A stretch of DNA of 64,000 nucleotides, from the NCBI RefSeq assembly GCF_900113005.1, contig NZ_FONW01000002.1, positions 496,001 to 560,000 on the forward strand. The letters are read 5' to 3'. This document shows positions 1-8,601 of the stretch, piece after piece. The position numbers and the translations under genes were made by a program. The stretch comes from Sunxiuqinia elliptica. GTDB taxonomy: Bacteria > Bacteroidota > Bacteroidia > Bacteroidales > Prolixibacteraceae. Position 1 is the first letter of the stretch. Every line of letters starts with the position of its first letter. The notes under the pieces are model-generated. The model did no database searches. It was given only the letters and a program-made list of their open reading frames with translations, and was not told where the DNA came from.

Positions 1-430
1 TGGCAGTAGTCTGGCGTGATTTGATCGTTCCGGTATAGTTTGCCGTTAGCCGAGGTTCTGTCAAGGTAATGTTGACTGAGCGAAGCGTTTTTTGATCATT
101 CAAATCGCAGGCTTCAACTTTTATTGAATAACTTCCGGGAGTGGCTTCTGTTGTGTTCCATTCGTATTGGTATGGAGTGGTTTCGGTATAAGCAACTTCT
201 TTGTTTTGGATGTAAAATCGAACATAGCGAATTCCGGTATCATCAGTTGCAGATGCAGTAATTGAAACAGTTTCACCTTGAGCAATTGCAAGACCACTTT
301 GGGGAGAAGTGATTGTTAGTGATGGAGGTGTTAATATGGTTTCTTCTTCTTCAGAACTTTTACTGCAAGAGAGTATCAGGATAATTAGCAGGAGTGAAAG
401 AAGGTAGGTGTAATTCGTACTTTTTTTCAT
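1..430 (-). CDS. Ig-like domain lipoprotein, 3' end outside the window
   Basis: Reading from the ATG at 430 toward position 1, the frame stays open to the window edge, about 143 codons. The N-terminus is a lipoprotein signal (MKKSTNYTYLLSLLLIILIL, then S-C) with the lipidated Cys near residue 22. The residues after the Cys are S-K-S-S followed by four Glu, an acidic stretch close to the lipid anchor like the surface-export signal of Bacteroidota lipoproteins. Residues 35-125 look like a bacterial Ig-like domain of the type 'ITSPQSG...V.ITASATDDTGIRYVRFYI', common in secreted carbohydrate-active or adhesive proteins. What follows the Ig domain is outside the window, so the catalytic or binding part is unknown. 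Confidence 0.7.
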   Translation of the reverse strand, partial: MKKSTNYTYLLSLLLIILILSCSKSSEEEETILTPPSLTITSPQSGLAIAQGETVSITASATDDTGIRYVRFYIQNKEVAYTETTPYQYEWNTTEATPGSYSIKVEACDLNDQKTLRSVNITLTEPRLTANYTGTIKSRQTTA

Positions 431-745
431 TGTTATTGGTCTTAAGGGTTGTTGATTGTGCTATATGATGGTTTTGAACAGAAAGTTAGCTTACAGAAAT
501 AGTAGGATAAGTTGAGTTTTCATTAATGTGTCAATAATGAATTGATCATGTTTCTTACGTCCTGTAATCGATCTTCTATGATCGTTCAGCTTTCATCTGA
601 AATACCCTGACAATGAATTAACAAAAGAGCTTCTTATGTAGAAGCAAGTTAAAAAATCTTTCTGAATTTTTGTTCAAATAGACATTAATTTGGAACAGGT
701 CAAAATAAAAAATTTCGCAGGGGAGAGGGGGAAGGTCGCGTTTGT
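431..745. other. Intergenic region, no gene seen
   Basis: AT-rich spacer of 315 bases between the 3' end of the acyltransferase gene and the start of the Ig-like lipoprotein gene, both on the minus strand. It must hold the promoter of the lipoprotein gene if that gene is transcribed separately, but I see no clean TAnnTTTG element and no hairpin with a T-run. Confidence 0.5.
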
Positions 746-1618
746 TTATCGCTGGCGTTTATGTTTCCACCTTTTATGCGACCAAAGGTAGTATTCAGGA
801 CGTTGGCTGATCAAATGCTCAATTTTTGAAACGTAACGGTTTAGCACTTCGTCTTTGGGAAGTTCAGATGGATTATTGGCTAATTCTTCAAATGTTATTC
901 GATAGTAGCCTCGTTTAACCTTTTCTACATGTTGATAAAGTACTGGAAAGCCAGTGTGGCGTGCTAGTGCTTCTGGTCCGGGAAAAAAGCCGGCCTCTTG
1001 GTTTAAAAAAGTGGTCCAGTAGCGAGTGTTTGCTTTTGGACGCTGGTCGGCTGACAACCAGGTAAATGTTGGGATTTGACTTTTCTTGTAAGCCAGAACT
1101 TGCTTTAAAATTTTCTTTGTTGAAACCAGTTCTCCTCCAAAGCGTGCTCTCATTCGGTTAATGAAAGCATCCCAAGTAAGGTTGCGAGCCGGATTGTACA
1201 CCAGTAAGCATTTGTGTTTTAGGTAGGTCGGTAAAATGGCATTCCATTCCCAGTTGTTATAGTGCATGGTTAAGGCAAGTACACTTTCGCCTTTTTCGAA
1301 ATAAGCATTGACCAACTCGGGATTGGTAACCTGCATCCGTTTGCTTAGATGTTCCTTGGAAATGGTTTTGAGTTTGAATGATTCAAAAAGCAGGTCACAA
1401 AAGTGATGGTAAAACTTTCGGGCAATGTGATTAATTTCCCCTTCTGACTTTTGCGGAAATGATTTTATCAGGTTCTGATAAACTACTTTTTTGCGGTATT
1501 TGAATACGTGAAATACCAGAAAAAATAAGGTGTCCGATAGTAAATAGATAAACCAAAACGGAAATAGAGAGAGCATAGAGAGTAGAAGAAAACCAATATG
1601 GTTCAACAATTTTCTCAT
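746..1618 (-). CDS. LpxL/HtrB-family lysophospholipid acyltransferase (copy 1)
   Basis: A 290-residue inner-membrane acyltransferase of the lipid A late acyltransferase family, expected to move a secondary acyl chain onto Kdo-lipid A or an aminolipid on the cytoplasmic face. Residues 10-38 form the N-terminal membrane anchor. The family's HX4(D/E) catalytic motif is His119-Glu124 in 'MHYNNWEW', followed by the conserved 'YNPARN' and 'FGG' blocks, and the C-terminus has the typical 'YYLWSHKRWKHKR' block. It starts only 2 bases after the stop of a collinear paralogue, so the two are surely co-transcribed. The acyl chain and substrate cannot be told from sequence; an ornithine- or glycine-lipid acyltransferase is an alternative. 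Confidence 0.85.
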   Translation of the reverse strand: MRKLLNHIGFLLLSMLSLFPFWFIYLLSDTLFFLVFHVFKYRKKVVYQNLIKSFPQKSEGEINHIARKFYHHFCDLLFESFKLKTISKEHLSKRMQVTNPELVNAYFEKGESVLALTMHYNNWEWNAILPTYLKHKCLLVYNPARNLTWDAFINRMRARFGGELVSTKKILKQVLAYKKSQIPTFTWLSADQRPKANTRYWTTFLNQEAGFFPGPEALARHTGFPVLYQHVEKVKRGYYRITFEELANNPSELPKDEVLNRYVSKIEHLISQRPEYYLWSHKRWKHKRQR

Positions 1619-1620
1619 GC

Positions 1621-2529
1621 TTATTTCTTTGGTGTGCGTTCGGTGAGCGGAACATTCGGAGAACGTTTATGTTTCCAACGACGGTGTGACCAAAGCCAGT
1701 ATTCGGGGGTTTCCTGAATGACTTTTTCCATTTGATCGATATAAGCCATTAGGATATCTTCCGGTTTTTCTTTCGCAGGTTCAGCAAAAAGCTCGATGAG
1801 GTTGACCTGATATTTTCCTCGTGCTAGTTTCTGAGTGTGATGAAAGAATACAGGTTGGTTGGTTTTGTAGGCAATTTTTTCAGGACCACTGAAAAAAGGA
1901 GTCTCTTGGTTTAAAAACATAGTCCAGAATTTCGTTCTCTGGAATGGGGTTTGGTCAGCAGCTAGCCATAGGCATCCCGGCCTATCTGTTTGGTCAAACT
2001 GAATCGCAGATCTCGCTGATTTATGGACAGGAACCGATAGGCCTCCAAAGCGTTCGCGCATATCAAGAATAAAGCGCTCCATCTCCAGGTTGTTGCGAAC
2101 GGGGTTATAGATCATTAATAACTGGTGGCTAGCCATGCGTTGAAGGCTGGCACTCCATTCCCAGTTATTATAATGCATACCCAACAAAATCATGCTCTTT
2201 CGCTGTTTGAAATATTTTTCCGTTTGATCCAGCCCTTTAACAATTAGTCGTTTATCAAGTTCTTCATCACTCATGCTATGAAGTTTGATTGATTCAAGGC
2301 CCATGTCGCAGAGATGATGATAAAATTTACGGGCTATTTGGTCAATTTCCTGTTCACTCTTTTCAGGGAATGAATTTCGTAGATTGGTATAGACAACTTT
2401 CTTTCGATATCCAACGACATGAAAAACGATCGCATATAAAATATCTGAAATAACATAAAGCACACCGAAAGGAAGGTGCGAAAAAGCTTTAAGTAAAGAA
2501 ACGATTGAATTTCTGAATAGTTTTCCCAT
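1621..2529 (-). CDS. LpxL/HtrB-family lysophospholipid acyltransferase (copy 2)
   Basis: Paralogue of the downstream gene, 302 residues, with the same layout: membrane anchor at residues 10-38, 'YRKKVVY.NLRNSFPEKSE' block, catalytic HX4E as His119-Glu124, 'YNPVRN', and the C-terminal 'YWLWSHRRWKHKR' block. It lies first in the two-gene unit. I chose the ATG at 2529; a TTG eight codons upstream is in frame, but that TTG sits inside a perfect -7 promoter element (2551-2558), so it would not be translated. The two copies align without gaps over the first 130 residues, which points to a tandem duplication. Different acyl-chain or position specificity of the two enzymes is likely but unproven. Confidence 0.85.
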   Translation of the reverse strand: MGKLFRNSIVSLLKAFSHLPFGVLYVISDILYAIVFHVVGYRKKVVYTNLRNSFPEKSEQEIDQIARKFYHHLCDMGLESIKLHSMSDEELDKRLIVKGLDQTEKYFKQRKSMILLGMHYNNWEWSASLQRMASHQLLMIYNPVRNNLEMERFILDMRERFGGLSVPVHKSARSAIQFDQTDRPGCLWLAADQTPFQRTKFWTMFLNQETPFFSGPEKIAYKTNQPVFFHHTQKLARGKYQVNLIELFAEPAKEKPEDILMAYIDQMEKVIQETPEYWLWSHRRWKHKRSPNVPLTERTPKK

Positions 2530-2550
2530 GTCTAACAATTGTAGTTCCGG

Positions 2551-2558
2551 CAAAATTA
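2551..2558 (-). promoter_or_regulatory. Probable -7 promoter element of the acyltransferase pair
   Basis: The plus strand reads CAAAATTA, so the minus strand reads TAATTTTG, a perfect match to the Bacteroidota TAnnTTTG -7 element, 21 bases ahead of the ATG at 2529. A CAA that could be the -33 TTG lies at 2583-2585, a spacing of 24, a little long. Confidence 0.4.
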
Positions 2559-2709
2559 AGATTTTTTTAAGAAGATTTTTAACAATATCTCACCCAAAAT
2601 GGACACCTTTGTTAAGCTCAGGGCTTTAGGAAATAGGCCGAAGAGAAGATACCCAACGAATTATTGCTATCGCCGAATAATTGAAATCTAAATCTCTAAA
2701 CAAAATAAC

Positions 2710-3474
2710 ATGAAACAAATGATGTGCTTTTGCATTTTTTTTATGGCTGTTTCGTCAGCTATTGCTCAACCAACCATTATTGCTCATCGGGGAGCATCGT
2801 ATTTGGCTCCTGAAAATACGGTTGCCGCAGCTCAGCTCGCCTGGGAGTTAGGGGCTGATGCTGTTGAAATTGATATTCATCTGTCGGCTGATGGAAAGGT
2901 GATGGTAAACCATGATCATACAACCAAACGTACTGGCGGCGAAGAACTCAAAATTGCAGAGAGTCAGTCGGCAAGTTTGCGGAAACTGGATGTTGGTACC
3001 TGGAAGTCAGAAAAATATAAAGGAGAGAAGATTCCTTTTGTTGCAGAAGTTCTGGAAACGCTTCCGGCAGGAAAACATTTGGTGGTAGAAATTAAATGTG
3101 GATCAGAGGTGTTACCAGCGTTAAAAGAAGCAGTAGACGCCAGTGGTAAGCAAGATCAAATTATTTTTATCAGTTTTGGATGGCAAACTATTGTAGATAC
3201 CAAAGCCAAGTTTCCGGACAATGAATGTTACTGGTTGAGCTCTTCAAAAGATAAGGTGAATGAGAAAATTGAGGAAGTTGCTCAACTTGGCTTAGATGGA
3301 ATTAATCTGCACTCATCCATTGTAGATCAGGCCATGATGGATCGAGCAGCTGCATTGGATCTGAAAGTGCTCTGCTGGACTGTTGATTCTCCAGAGGAGG
3401 CCAAACGAGTAAAGGAACTTGGTATTGGAGGTATTACAACCAACCGCCCCGCATGGTTGAAAGAGCGAATCTAG
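2710..3474 (+). CDS. Secreted glycerophosphodiester phosphodiesterase
   Basis: 254-residue GDPD-family enzyme that hydrolyses glycerophosphodiesters to glycerol-3-phosphate and an alcohol. Residues 1-20 are a Sec signal ending at 'SSAIAQ', so it acts in the periplasm. Catalytic and metal residues are visible: His26-Arg27-Gly ('IIAHRGAS'), Glu35-Asn36, Glu53 and Asp55 ('EIDIHLS'), and His68 ('VNHDH'). The C-terminal 'WTVDSPEEAKRVKELGIGGITTNRP' is the usual end of the TIM barrel. It is divergent from the lipid acyltransferases; a shared role in envelope lipid turnover is possible. It is closer to the GlpQ/UgpQ group than to glycosylating or toxin-type members. Confidence 0.9.
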   Translation: MKQMMCFCIFFMAVSSAIAQPTIIAHRGASYLAPENTVAAAQLAWELGADAVEIDIHLSADGKVMVNHDHTTKRTGGEELKIAESQSASLRKLDVGTWKSEKYKGEKIPFVAEVLETLPAGKHLVVEIKCGSEVLPALKEAVDASGKQDQIIFISFGWQTIVDTKAKFPDNECYWLSSSKDKVNEKIEEVAQLGLDGINLHSSIVDQAMMDRAAALDLKVLCWTVDSPEEAKRVKELGIGGITTNRPAWLKERI

Positions 3475-3500
3475 GCTTACGTAGTTGCATTTAAATTCAT

Positions 3501-3550
3501 AAAAAAGTCCAGTTCATGCCTGTTTTTGCAGACAGCAACTGGACTTTTTT
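3501..3550. terminator. Bidirectional terminator
   Basis: Perfect 14-bp inverted repeat (left arm 3501-3514, right arm 3537-3550; core AGTCCAGTT / AACTGGACT) with A-run on the left and T-run on the right, between convergent genes, so it can stop both. Confidence 0.9.
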
Positions 3551-3578
3551 ATGGCGTATTTTTTATTCGAGTTTAATC

Positions 3579-4463
3579 TTAGTTCAATGGTCGGGCAATC
3601 ACAATACCTGTATAACTCGCTTTATTTTGAAGCATTTCGTCCAATGGCTCTTCTGAAATAACCACTTCGTTGGCTAGCGAAGAAGCATGCATCAGGTGAA
3701 TCCGTCCTTCAATGCGAACCAAAATTCCTGTATGGGTGACGTCTAATCCTTTGATGTTGGTCACGAGCCCAATAATATCGCCTTCGTTCAGTTGATCTTC
3801 ATTTACTGCAAACTCAGCTTTAGGAAGGTAGAAGTAGTCTCGTCCTGAAACCTTGGTTTCTTGTTCGGCCATGGTTTTTACCAATTCTGGGTTGGCTTTT
3901 AAAACGGCATAACTATCAGGGTGGGTCGACATAAAATCAACTTTTACAGGGAGAGGCTTCCCGAAATCTTTGGCCGGTTGAGTAATCAAGCCTTTTTGTT
4001 CGTTGTCAAATAACCAATCCGTAAAATAATGAAGGCGTGAAAGGTAGCCATCTCGTTTTCCGTCGCGATAGCGTATTTTTTCCAGCTCTTGGGCAAATTG
4101 GTTAAAATTGGAGGTTTGTGCTTTGGCTGTTTTGGCAAGTGCCAGGGCTGTTTCAACAAAAGTAGTGCAGTCCAGACCTTCTACTTCTATGGTCAATGGT
4201 TCTTCCAAACCATGCTCAAGGGTGTGGGCAACATAAGGAATTCCAAGAAATTCTTTTCCTGCTGCAGCAACCAAATTGGCAGTCGATTGATCCGCTTTTT
4301 TGTTTAAATGATCCAGTACTGCTTGCACTTTTGTGCTATCGGCAGCCTGGCAAATGGCTAGTACTTTGGGGTGCTCAACAACAACTTGTTTGGTGTCTTT
4401 TTTCCTCTGTTGACAGGCTAAAAACAACAGAGCACTTAGGGCAAATAGGATTGGTTTAGTCAT
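3579..4463 (-). CDS. DUF1460-type NlpC/P60-like lipoprotein
   Basis: 294 residues from the ATG at 4463; another ATG three codons upstream (4472) is possible. The signal 'PILFALSALLFLAC' gives a lipidated Cys17. The signature 'LEVEGLDCTTFVETALALAKTA' with a nucleophilic Cys, and the later 'HTGILVRIEGRIHLMHASS' with a His, match the DUF1460 family, whose known structures have an NlpC/P60-like cysteine-peptidase fold related to cell-wall amidases. The likely job is hydrolysis or binding of peptidoglycan fragments in the periplasm. It is a single gene, separated by a strong terminator from the phosphodiesterase. The exact substrate is unknown. Confidence 0.75.
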   Translation of the reverse strand: MTKPILFALSALLFLACQQRKKDTKQVVVEHPKVLAICQAADSTKVQAVLDHLNKKADQSTANLVAAAGKEFLGIPYVAHTLEHGLEEPLTIEVEGLDCTTFVETALALAKTAKAQTSNFNQFAQELEKIRYRDGKRDGYLSRLHYFTDWLFDNEQKGLITQPAKDFGKPLPVKVDFMSTHPDSYAVLKANPELVKTMAEQETKVSGRDYFYLPKAEFAVNEDQLNEGDIIGLVTNIKGLDVTHTGILVRIEGRIHLMHASSLANEVVISEEPLDEMLQNKASYTGIVIARPLN

Positions 4464-4508
4464 GTTTATCATATTTACTGTTCGAAATTACAAAAATAAA
4501 TTTCGAAT

Positions 4509-4550
4509 TCAAGGTAGGGTAATTTGATTTTTAAACGGATATGAGGTGAA
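4509..4550 (+). promoter_or_regulatory. Probable ECF-sigma promoter upstream of the sigma gene
   Basis: TCAAGGTAGGGTA (4509-4521), then ACGG (4535-4538) and GAGGTGAA (4543-4550). The same three blocks with exactly the same spacing recur at 8602-8643, ahead of the Q-rich exported protein of the same locus. Two-block spacing of this kind fits -35 and -10 elements of an ECF sigma factor, so this is probably the autoregulated promoter. The assignment of -35 and -10 is inference. Confidence 0.6.
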
Positions 4551-4636
4551 AAGCAAGGAATAATACTTAACTTTTGAGAACAGACAACCAAGTACTGGTA
4601 AACTTTGAAAGTGAAGAAATAACGTTCTTTTGAAAA

Positions 4637-5149
4637 GTGACGAAACAGGAATTTAAGCAGTTATTTGACCTACATTTTGAGGCAGTACGCAACTATGTGT
4701 ACTATCGATGCGGCGATGTGGAACTTGCAACAGATGTTGCTCAGGAGACCTTTTTGCGCCTGTGGGAAAAGCAACTGTCAGTTCAGGAGCAAAGCGTGGT
4801 TGGTTTGCTGTATAAGATGGCTCGCGATGAGTTTGTGAACCAACACCGACGGAAACAGCTGGAATTGGGCTATCGGAAAACCTTGGAATTCAAAGTGACT
4901 CAAAATTCGTTGGATGAGGAATTGGCTTATGCCGAGCTGCAAAAGAACTATGAGAAAGCACTGAGTGAACTGTCGGAAAAACAACGAGTTGTTTTTCTAA
5001 TGAGTCGGATGGATGGTTTGAAATACTACGAGATTGCGGATCGCCTGGCGATTAGTGTAAAAGCTGTTGAAAAGCGAATGAAACATGCATTGGAGCACTT
5101 AAAATTTAAATTGAAACAAAGTGAAAGACCATATCAAAAAAGGGAATAA
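4637..5149 (+). CDS. ECF RNA polymerase sigma factor (FecI-like)
   Basis: 170-residue sigma-70 factor of the extracytoplasmic-function group. Region 2 is at residues 5-70 ('DVAQETFLRLW' at 33-43, which contacts the -10 element and core polymerase) and region 4 at about 110-165 ('LSEKQRVVFLMSRMDGLKYYEIADRLAISVKAVEKRM', the -35 reader). The start is GTG: the codon at 4631 is an in-frame stop only two codons upstream, and no ATG is near. The fecR gene overlaps its 3' end by 29 bases, so translation is coupled. It is expected to be held inactive by the FecR protein and released when the receptor binds its ligand, then to switch on its own operon. Confidence 0.9.
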   Translation: MTKQEFKQLFDLHFEAVRNYVYYRCGDVELATDVAQETFLRLWEKQLSVQEQSVVGLLYKMARDEFVNQHRRKQLELGYRKTLEFKVTQNSLDEELAYAELQKNYEKALSELSEKQRVVFLMSRMDGLKYYEIADRLAISVKAVEKRMKHALEHLKFKLKQSERPYQKRE

Positions 5150-6008
5150 CGAAAAGCTGGGCTGGGATAACTTCGAGGATAAGCTCCAAATCCCTTATCC
5201 CAGATCCAAAGAACAGGTCTGGGCTAAGTTAGAAGAGCAGCTTGAAGAGCAGGAAAAGTCTCAGCAAAAAAGTCGTGTGTTGAAGCTGGCTTGGTATTGG
5301 GCGGCAGCAGCAATGGTTTTAATTGTGCTGGGAGTTGGAAGTTTTATGCGTTACTATACCATTCGGGTGGACGTACCGGCAGGCGAAGTGCAGGTAGTTA
5401 GTTTGCCTGATGGCTCAACGGTAAAGCTAAATGCGGTGTCCGAATTGGCTTACCATCCCTATTGGTGGCGAATAAATCGTCAGTTAAGTTTGACTGGTGA
5501 AGCTTATTTTGAAGTGAAAAAAGGTTCGCGATTCTCGGTGGTGTCGGCTAAAGGCATCACGTCTGTTTTAGGGACACAGTTTAATGTGTTTGCTCGAAAA
5601 GAGGTTTACCGGGTGACCTGTTTGAGTGGAAAAGTACGCGTAACTGATGCGCATAAAGAACAGGAAGTTTTGCTTGAAGCCAATCAGCAAGCAGTCTTGG
5701 ATGGCCAAGGAAAAATGAACTACGAAGAACTCGTTCAATTTTCTGATGAAGCCGCTTGGGTGAACAATGAGTTTGCCTTTAGAAAGCAGTCATTGGTTGA
5801 GCTATTGGAAGAGGTGGAACGTGCTTATGATGTTGAAATCGAGGGAAAAGAATTGATTGCTGCAAACAACATTGTTTTGCTTTCGGGCCGTTTAAATCGG
5901 AATGAGCTGACTGCTGATCAGGTTTTAGAATTACTTAGCCAGATTAGTGTTTTTAAAATAGAAAAGATAGACTCCCGAAAATACCGTATCTTTCCCAAAA
6001 AGAATTGA
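5121..6008 (+). CDS. FecR-family anti-sigma factor
   Basis: 295 residues with one membrane span at about 57-76 ('LAWYWAAAAMVLIVLGVGSFM'). The cytoplasmic N-terminus (1-56) should bind the sigma factor. The periplasmic FecR domain runs from about 83 to 180 ('VDVPAGEVQVVSLPDGSTVKLNA', 'RFSVVSAKGITSVLGTQFNV') and a DUF4974-like C-terminal domain from about 215 ('FAFRKQSLVELLEEVERAYDVEIE'). The start is GTG at 5121, inside the sigma gene. It relays the state of the downstream TonB receptor to the sigma factor. The two-domain periplasmic part is the usual Bacteroidota form. Confidence 0.9.
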   Translation: MKDHIKKGNNEKLGWDNFEDKLQIPYPRSKEQVWAKLEEQLEEQEKSQQKSRVLKLAWYWAAAAMVLIVLGVGSFMRYYTIRVDVPAGEVQVVSLPDGSTVKLNAVSELAYHPYWWRINRQLSLTGEAYFEVKKGSRFSVVSAKGITSVLGTQFNVFARKEVYRVTCLSGKVRVTDAHKEQEVLLEANQQAVLDGQGKMNYEELVQFSDEAAWVNNEFAFRKQSLVELLEEVERAYDVEIEGKELIAANNIVLLSGRLNRNELTADQVLELLSQISVFKIEKIDSRKYRIFPKKN

Positions 6009-6014
6009 TTACCC

Positions 6015-8525
6015 TTGAAAAAGCAAATTATTCTTTTCGGACTATTGCTGCTCAGTTTGCTTGGATTTTCTCAAAAGGTTGAACTGAATGAACAGGAGCA
6101 CCCCCTGAGTGAAATCATTATTACTATTTGTGAAAAATACCAGCTACAGTACTCGCTTAATGAAAATACCTTGGCTGATATCAAGGTGACGGCATCAGGA
6201 AGTTTTGACTCGCCTGAAAAAGCGTTTGACTATTTGTTGAAAAAAGTTCCGGTGGCCTATTCTCGGGTGGGTGATGTCTACCTTTTTTACGAGCAGCGGG
6301 CTCAGCAAGAGCAGGTATCCTATCGGTTGAGCGGACGTTTTTCTGATCAACTTAACACAGAGTCACTGCCTTATACGCACCTTTCAATTAATGACCGGGG
6401 ACTGGTAACAGACCAAACGGGAAGTTTTTCAATTACAGCCAACGACAGCCTTTTCCATCTCCAGGCCTCCTATTTGGGCTATCATTTGCTCGACACCGTG
6501 GTAGTTGCAGGGATGAATCAGCAGTTCTTTTTAGTGCCAACCAGTTTTAAACTTCAGGAGATAAAGGTTGTGTCAAGTCCAGTGATTCGTTCTTTGCAAA
6601 TCGGACAGCAGCCAGGAGTCATGCGTCTGAATCATCAGGTCGCCCGATATTTGCCCGGAAATGGTGATCATTCTGTTTTTAATCTTTTGCGATTACAGCC
6701 TAGCGTTTTAGCTGCTGGTGAGCAATCCAACGATTTGGTCATTTGGGGGAGCTACGAAGGGCAAAGCCAGATTTTGTTCGATGGAATGACCTTGTTTGCT
6801 ATGAAAAACTTCAATGATAACATCAGTACGGTTAACCCATTTATGGCCAAAGATATTCAGGTGCTGAAAGGAGCTTATGGAGCTGAGTTCGGAGGTCGGG
6901 TTGGCGGGATGGTCAATATTACAGGAATTGACGGTGACCGAAAGGCAACGCGTTTGAAGTTGAGTATAAATAACATGACTGTCAACGGAATGATAAGTGT
7001 TCCGGTTGGGAAAAAGGCTGCTTTTACTGCCGCATTTCGACAAACTTATTACGAACTATATGATTCCAAACAGCTAACATTCAGTAGTGGACGAGGTGAA
7101 AATTCGGGGGGGAGTATGGAGCGAATGATTTATCCGGACTACACCTTTCGGGATTTAAACCTGAAGTTTGCCGGAACAAATAAGGCCGGAGATCATTATG
7201 GGATCAGCGCTGTGATGGGGGAAGATCGTTTTTCGTATTTGTTGGATCTCGAAAGTGAGCATTCTCGGTATGATTATGAGGACCATGAACACAACCGGCA
7301 ACTTGGCGTTTCAGCTTATTATCAGAAAAAATGGGCCGGAGGAAGTCGAACAAAGTGGCAGGTGGCCTATTCCGGTTTGTCGAAAGAAATTCGAAATTTA
7401 AGGCAGATTGGGCGGTGGCAGGAAGGTCATCAGGGCAAAGGGCCTGGGGGCGGTTTTAGCGATGTGTCGAATGAGGACAGTCGAATTGAAAATGAAGTGG
7501 CAGAATTGATTGCAAAAATGGAACACCGATTTGCTGTTGGGGCTGCCAATCAGTTTTTGGCTGGAGTAAGTTGGGTGTTGAATCCGGTTTCTTTTCAGCA
7601 GGATTCATTTGACATTACAACTGCAAAGCAAGAGCTTGATGGAGAACGAATCAATGGCTATTTGCAAGATGCAGTGTCTCTTTCTTCGTGGCTAAATTTG
7701 AAATTGGGCTTGCGGGCAAATTATTCACCATCTCTGGAACAGTTTTTTTGGCAACCGCGCCTGTCAGCCACTGCTGATTTTACACGGAATTTAAGAATGA
7801 ACATAGCGGCAGGCATGCATAACCAGTTCATTACTCGCAGCTCAATGGTTGATGCTGATGGGAATTATCATTATTGGTGGTCGGTTAGCAATGCGCAGGA
7901 TGTTCCGGTGTTGGAATCGCTTCATAGTTTGGTTGGTCTCACTTTTCAGGATCATGGGTTCACGTTTAGTTTAGAGGCCTATCAAAAACACACAACTGGC
8001 TTAACCCGTTTTGTGGATGGCGAGTTGACCTCTGGTCTATACGAAGGAGAAAGCAAAAGTAAAGGGGTGGACTGTTTCGTGAGGCAAGATTTCATGGGGC
8101 ATTCAGCATGGATCAGTTATAGTCTTAGTCAAACGCTTGAGCGGTTTGACTATTTTGAAACGGCAGACTATCAGCGGGCCTTGCACGATCAGCGTCACGA
8201 ACTGAAGGGGGCTTTGTTACTCAATTTCAAGGCATGGCATGCATCGGCAAGTTACGTTTATGGCTCAGGTTTCCCAGATCCTCGATTGCAGCGAGAAGAC
8301 GGCTCTTTGTATGCCTATCAGCGACTTGACTTAGGGCTGGTCTATTCCTGGTCTACGCAGCGGCTGGGGTTGGAGGCTGGTGTGTCTTTGTTAAATGTAC
8401 TGGACTATACAAATTTGAAGTACAGCAATTTTATTATTCTTCCGGAAGATCAGGATGTTTCGGTTGGTTTACAAGCTGAAGCGATTCCTTTTACGCCAAC
8501 CATTTTTCTGAATGTTTCTTTTTAA
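6015..8525 (+). CDS. TonB-dependent outer-membrane receptor with N-terminal STN signalling domain
   Basis: 836 residues. Signal peptide 1-19 ('LLLLSLLGFSQ'); STN signalling domain about 25-92; a carboxypeptidase-regulatory-like beta-sandwich about 102-180; plug about 205-305 ('DIQVLKGAYGAEFGGRVGGMVNI'); then the 22-strand barrel ending in Phe ('PTIFLNVSF'). The start is TTG at 6015, six bases after the fecR stop, needed for the complete signal peptide. The STN domain marks a transducer that contacts FecR when ligand is bound. No SusD partner gene follows, so a polysaccharide is less likely than a siderophore, metal chelate, or other small ligand; the ligand itself is unknown. This locus has three consecutive genes with non-ATG starts. 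Confidence 0.88.
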   Translation: MKKQIILFGLLLLSLLGFSQKVELNEQEHPLSEIIITICEKYQLQYSLNENTLADIKVTASGSFDSPEKAFDYLLKKVPVAYSRVGDVYLFYEQRAQQEQVSYRLSGRFSDQLNTESLPYTHLSINDRGLVTDQTGSFSITANDSLFHLQASYLGYHLLDTVVVAGMNQQFFLVPTSFKLQEIKVVSSPVIRSLQIGQQPGVMRLNHQVARYLPGNGDHSVFNLLRLQPSVLAAGEQSNDLVIWGSYEGQSQILFDGMTLFAMKNFNDNISTVNPFMAKDIQVLKGAYGAEFGGRVGGMVNITGIDGDRKATRLKLSINNMTVNGMISVPVGKKAAFTAAFRQTYYELYDSKQLTFSSGRGENSGGSMERMIYPDYTFRDLNLKFAGTNKAGDHYGISAVMGEDRFSYLLDLESEHSRYDYEDHEHNRQLGVSAYYQKKWAGGSRTKWQVAYSGLSKEIRNLRQIGRWQEGHQGKGPGGGFSDVSNEDSRIENEVAELIAKMEHRFAVGAANQFLAGVSWVLNPVSFQQDSFDITTAKQELDGERINGYLQDAVSLSSWLNLKLGLRANYSPSLEQFFWQPRLSATADFTRNLRMNIAAGMHNQFITRSSMVDADGNYHYWWSVSNAQDVPVLESLHSLVGLTFQDHGFTFSLEAYQKHTTGLTRFVDGELTSGLYEGESKSKGVDCFVRQDFMGHSAWISYSLSQTLERFDYFETADYQRALHDQRHELKGALLLNFKAWHASASYVYGSGFPDPRLQREDGSLYAYQRLDLGLVYSWSTQRLGLEAGVSLLNVLDYTNLKYSNFIILPEDQDVSVGLQAEAIPFTPTIFLNVSF

Positions 8526-8601
8526 GTGAGGAAAAAATTGAGAAAGCTTTTGAATCCCTTTTGTCATCTGAAAAGGAACTTATTCTCAAAAAAAATCAAA
8601 A

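Noticed and set aside
1431-1655. 74-codon minus-strand frame across the junction of the two acyltransferase genes
   Set aside because: Lies in another frame over two well-supported coding regions.
6015-8525. SusC-type glycan receptor of a polysaccharide utilisation locus
   Set aside because: No SusD gene, no glycoside hydrolases next to it, and an STN signalling domain with FecR/FecI partners.
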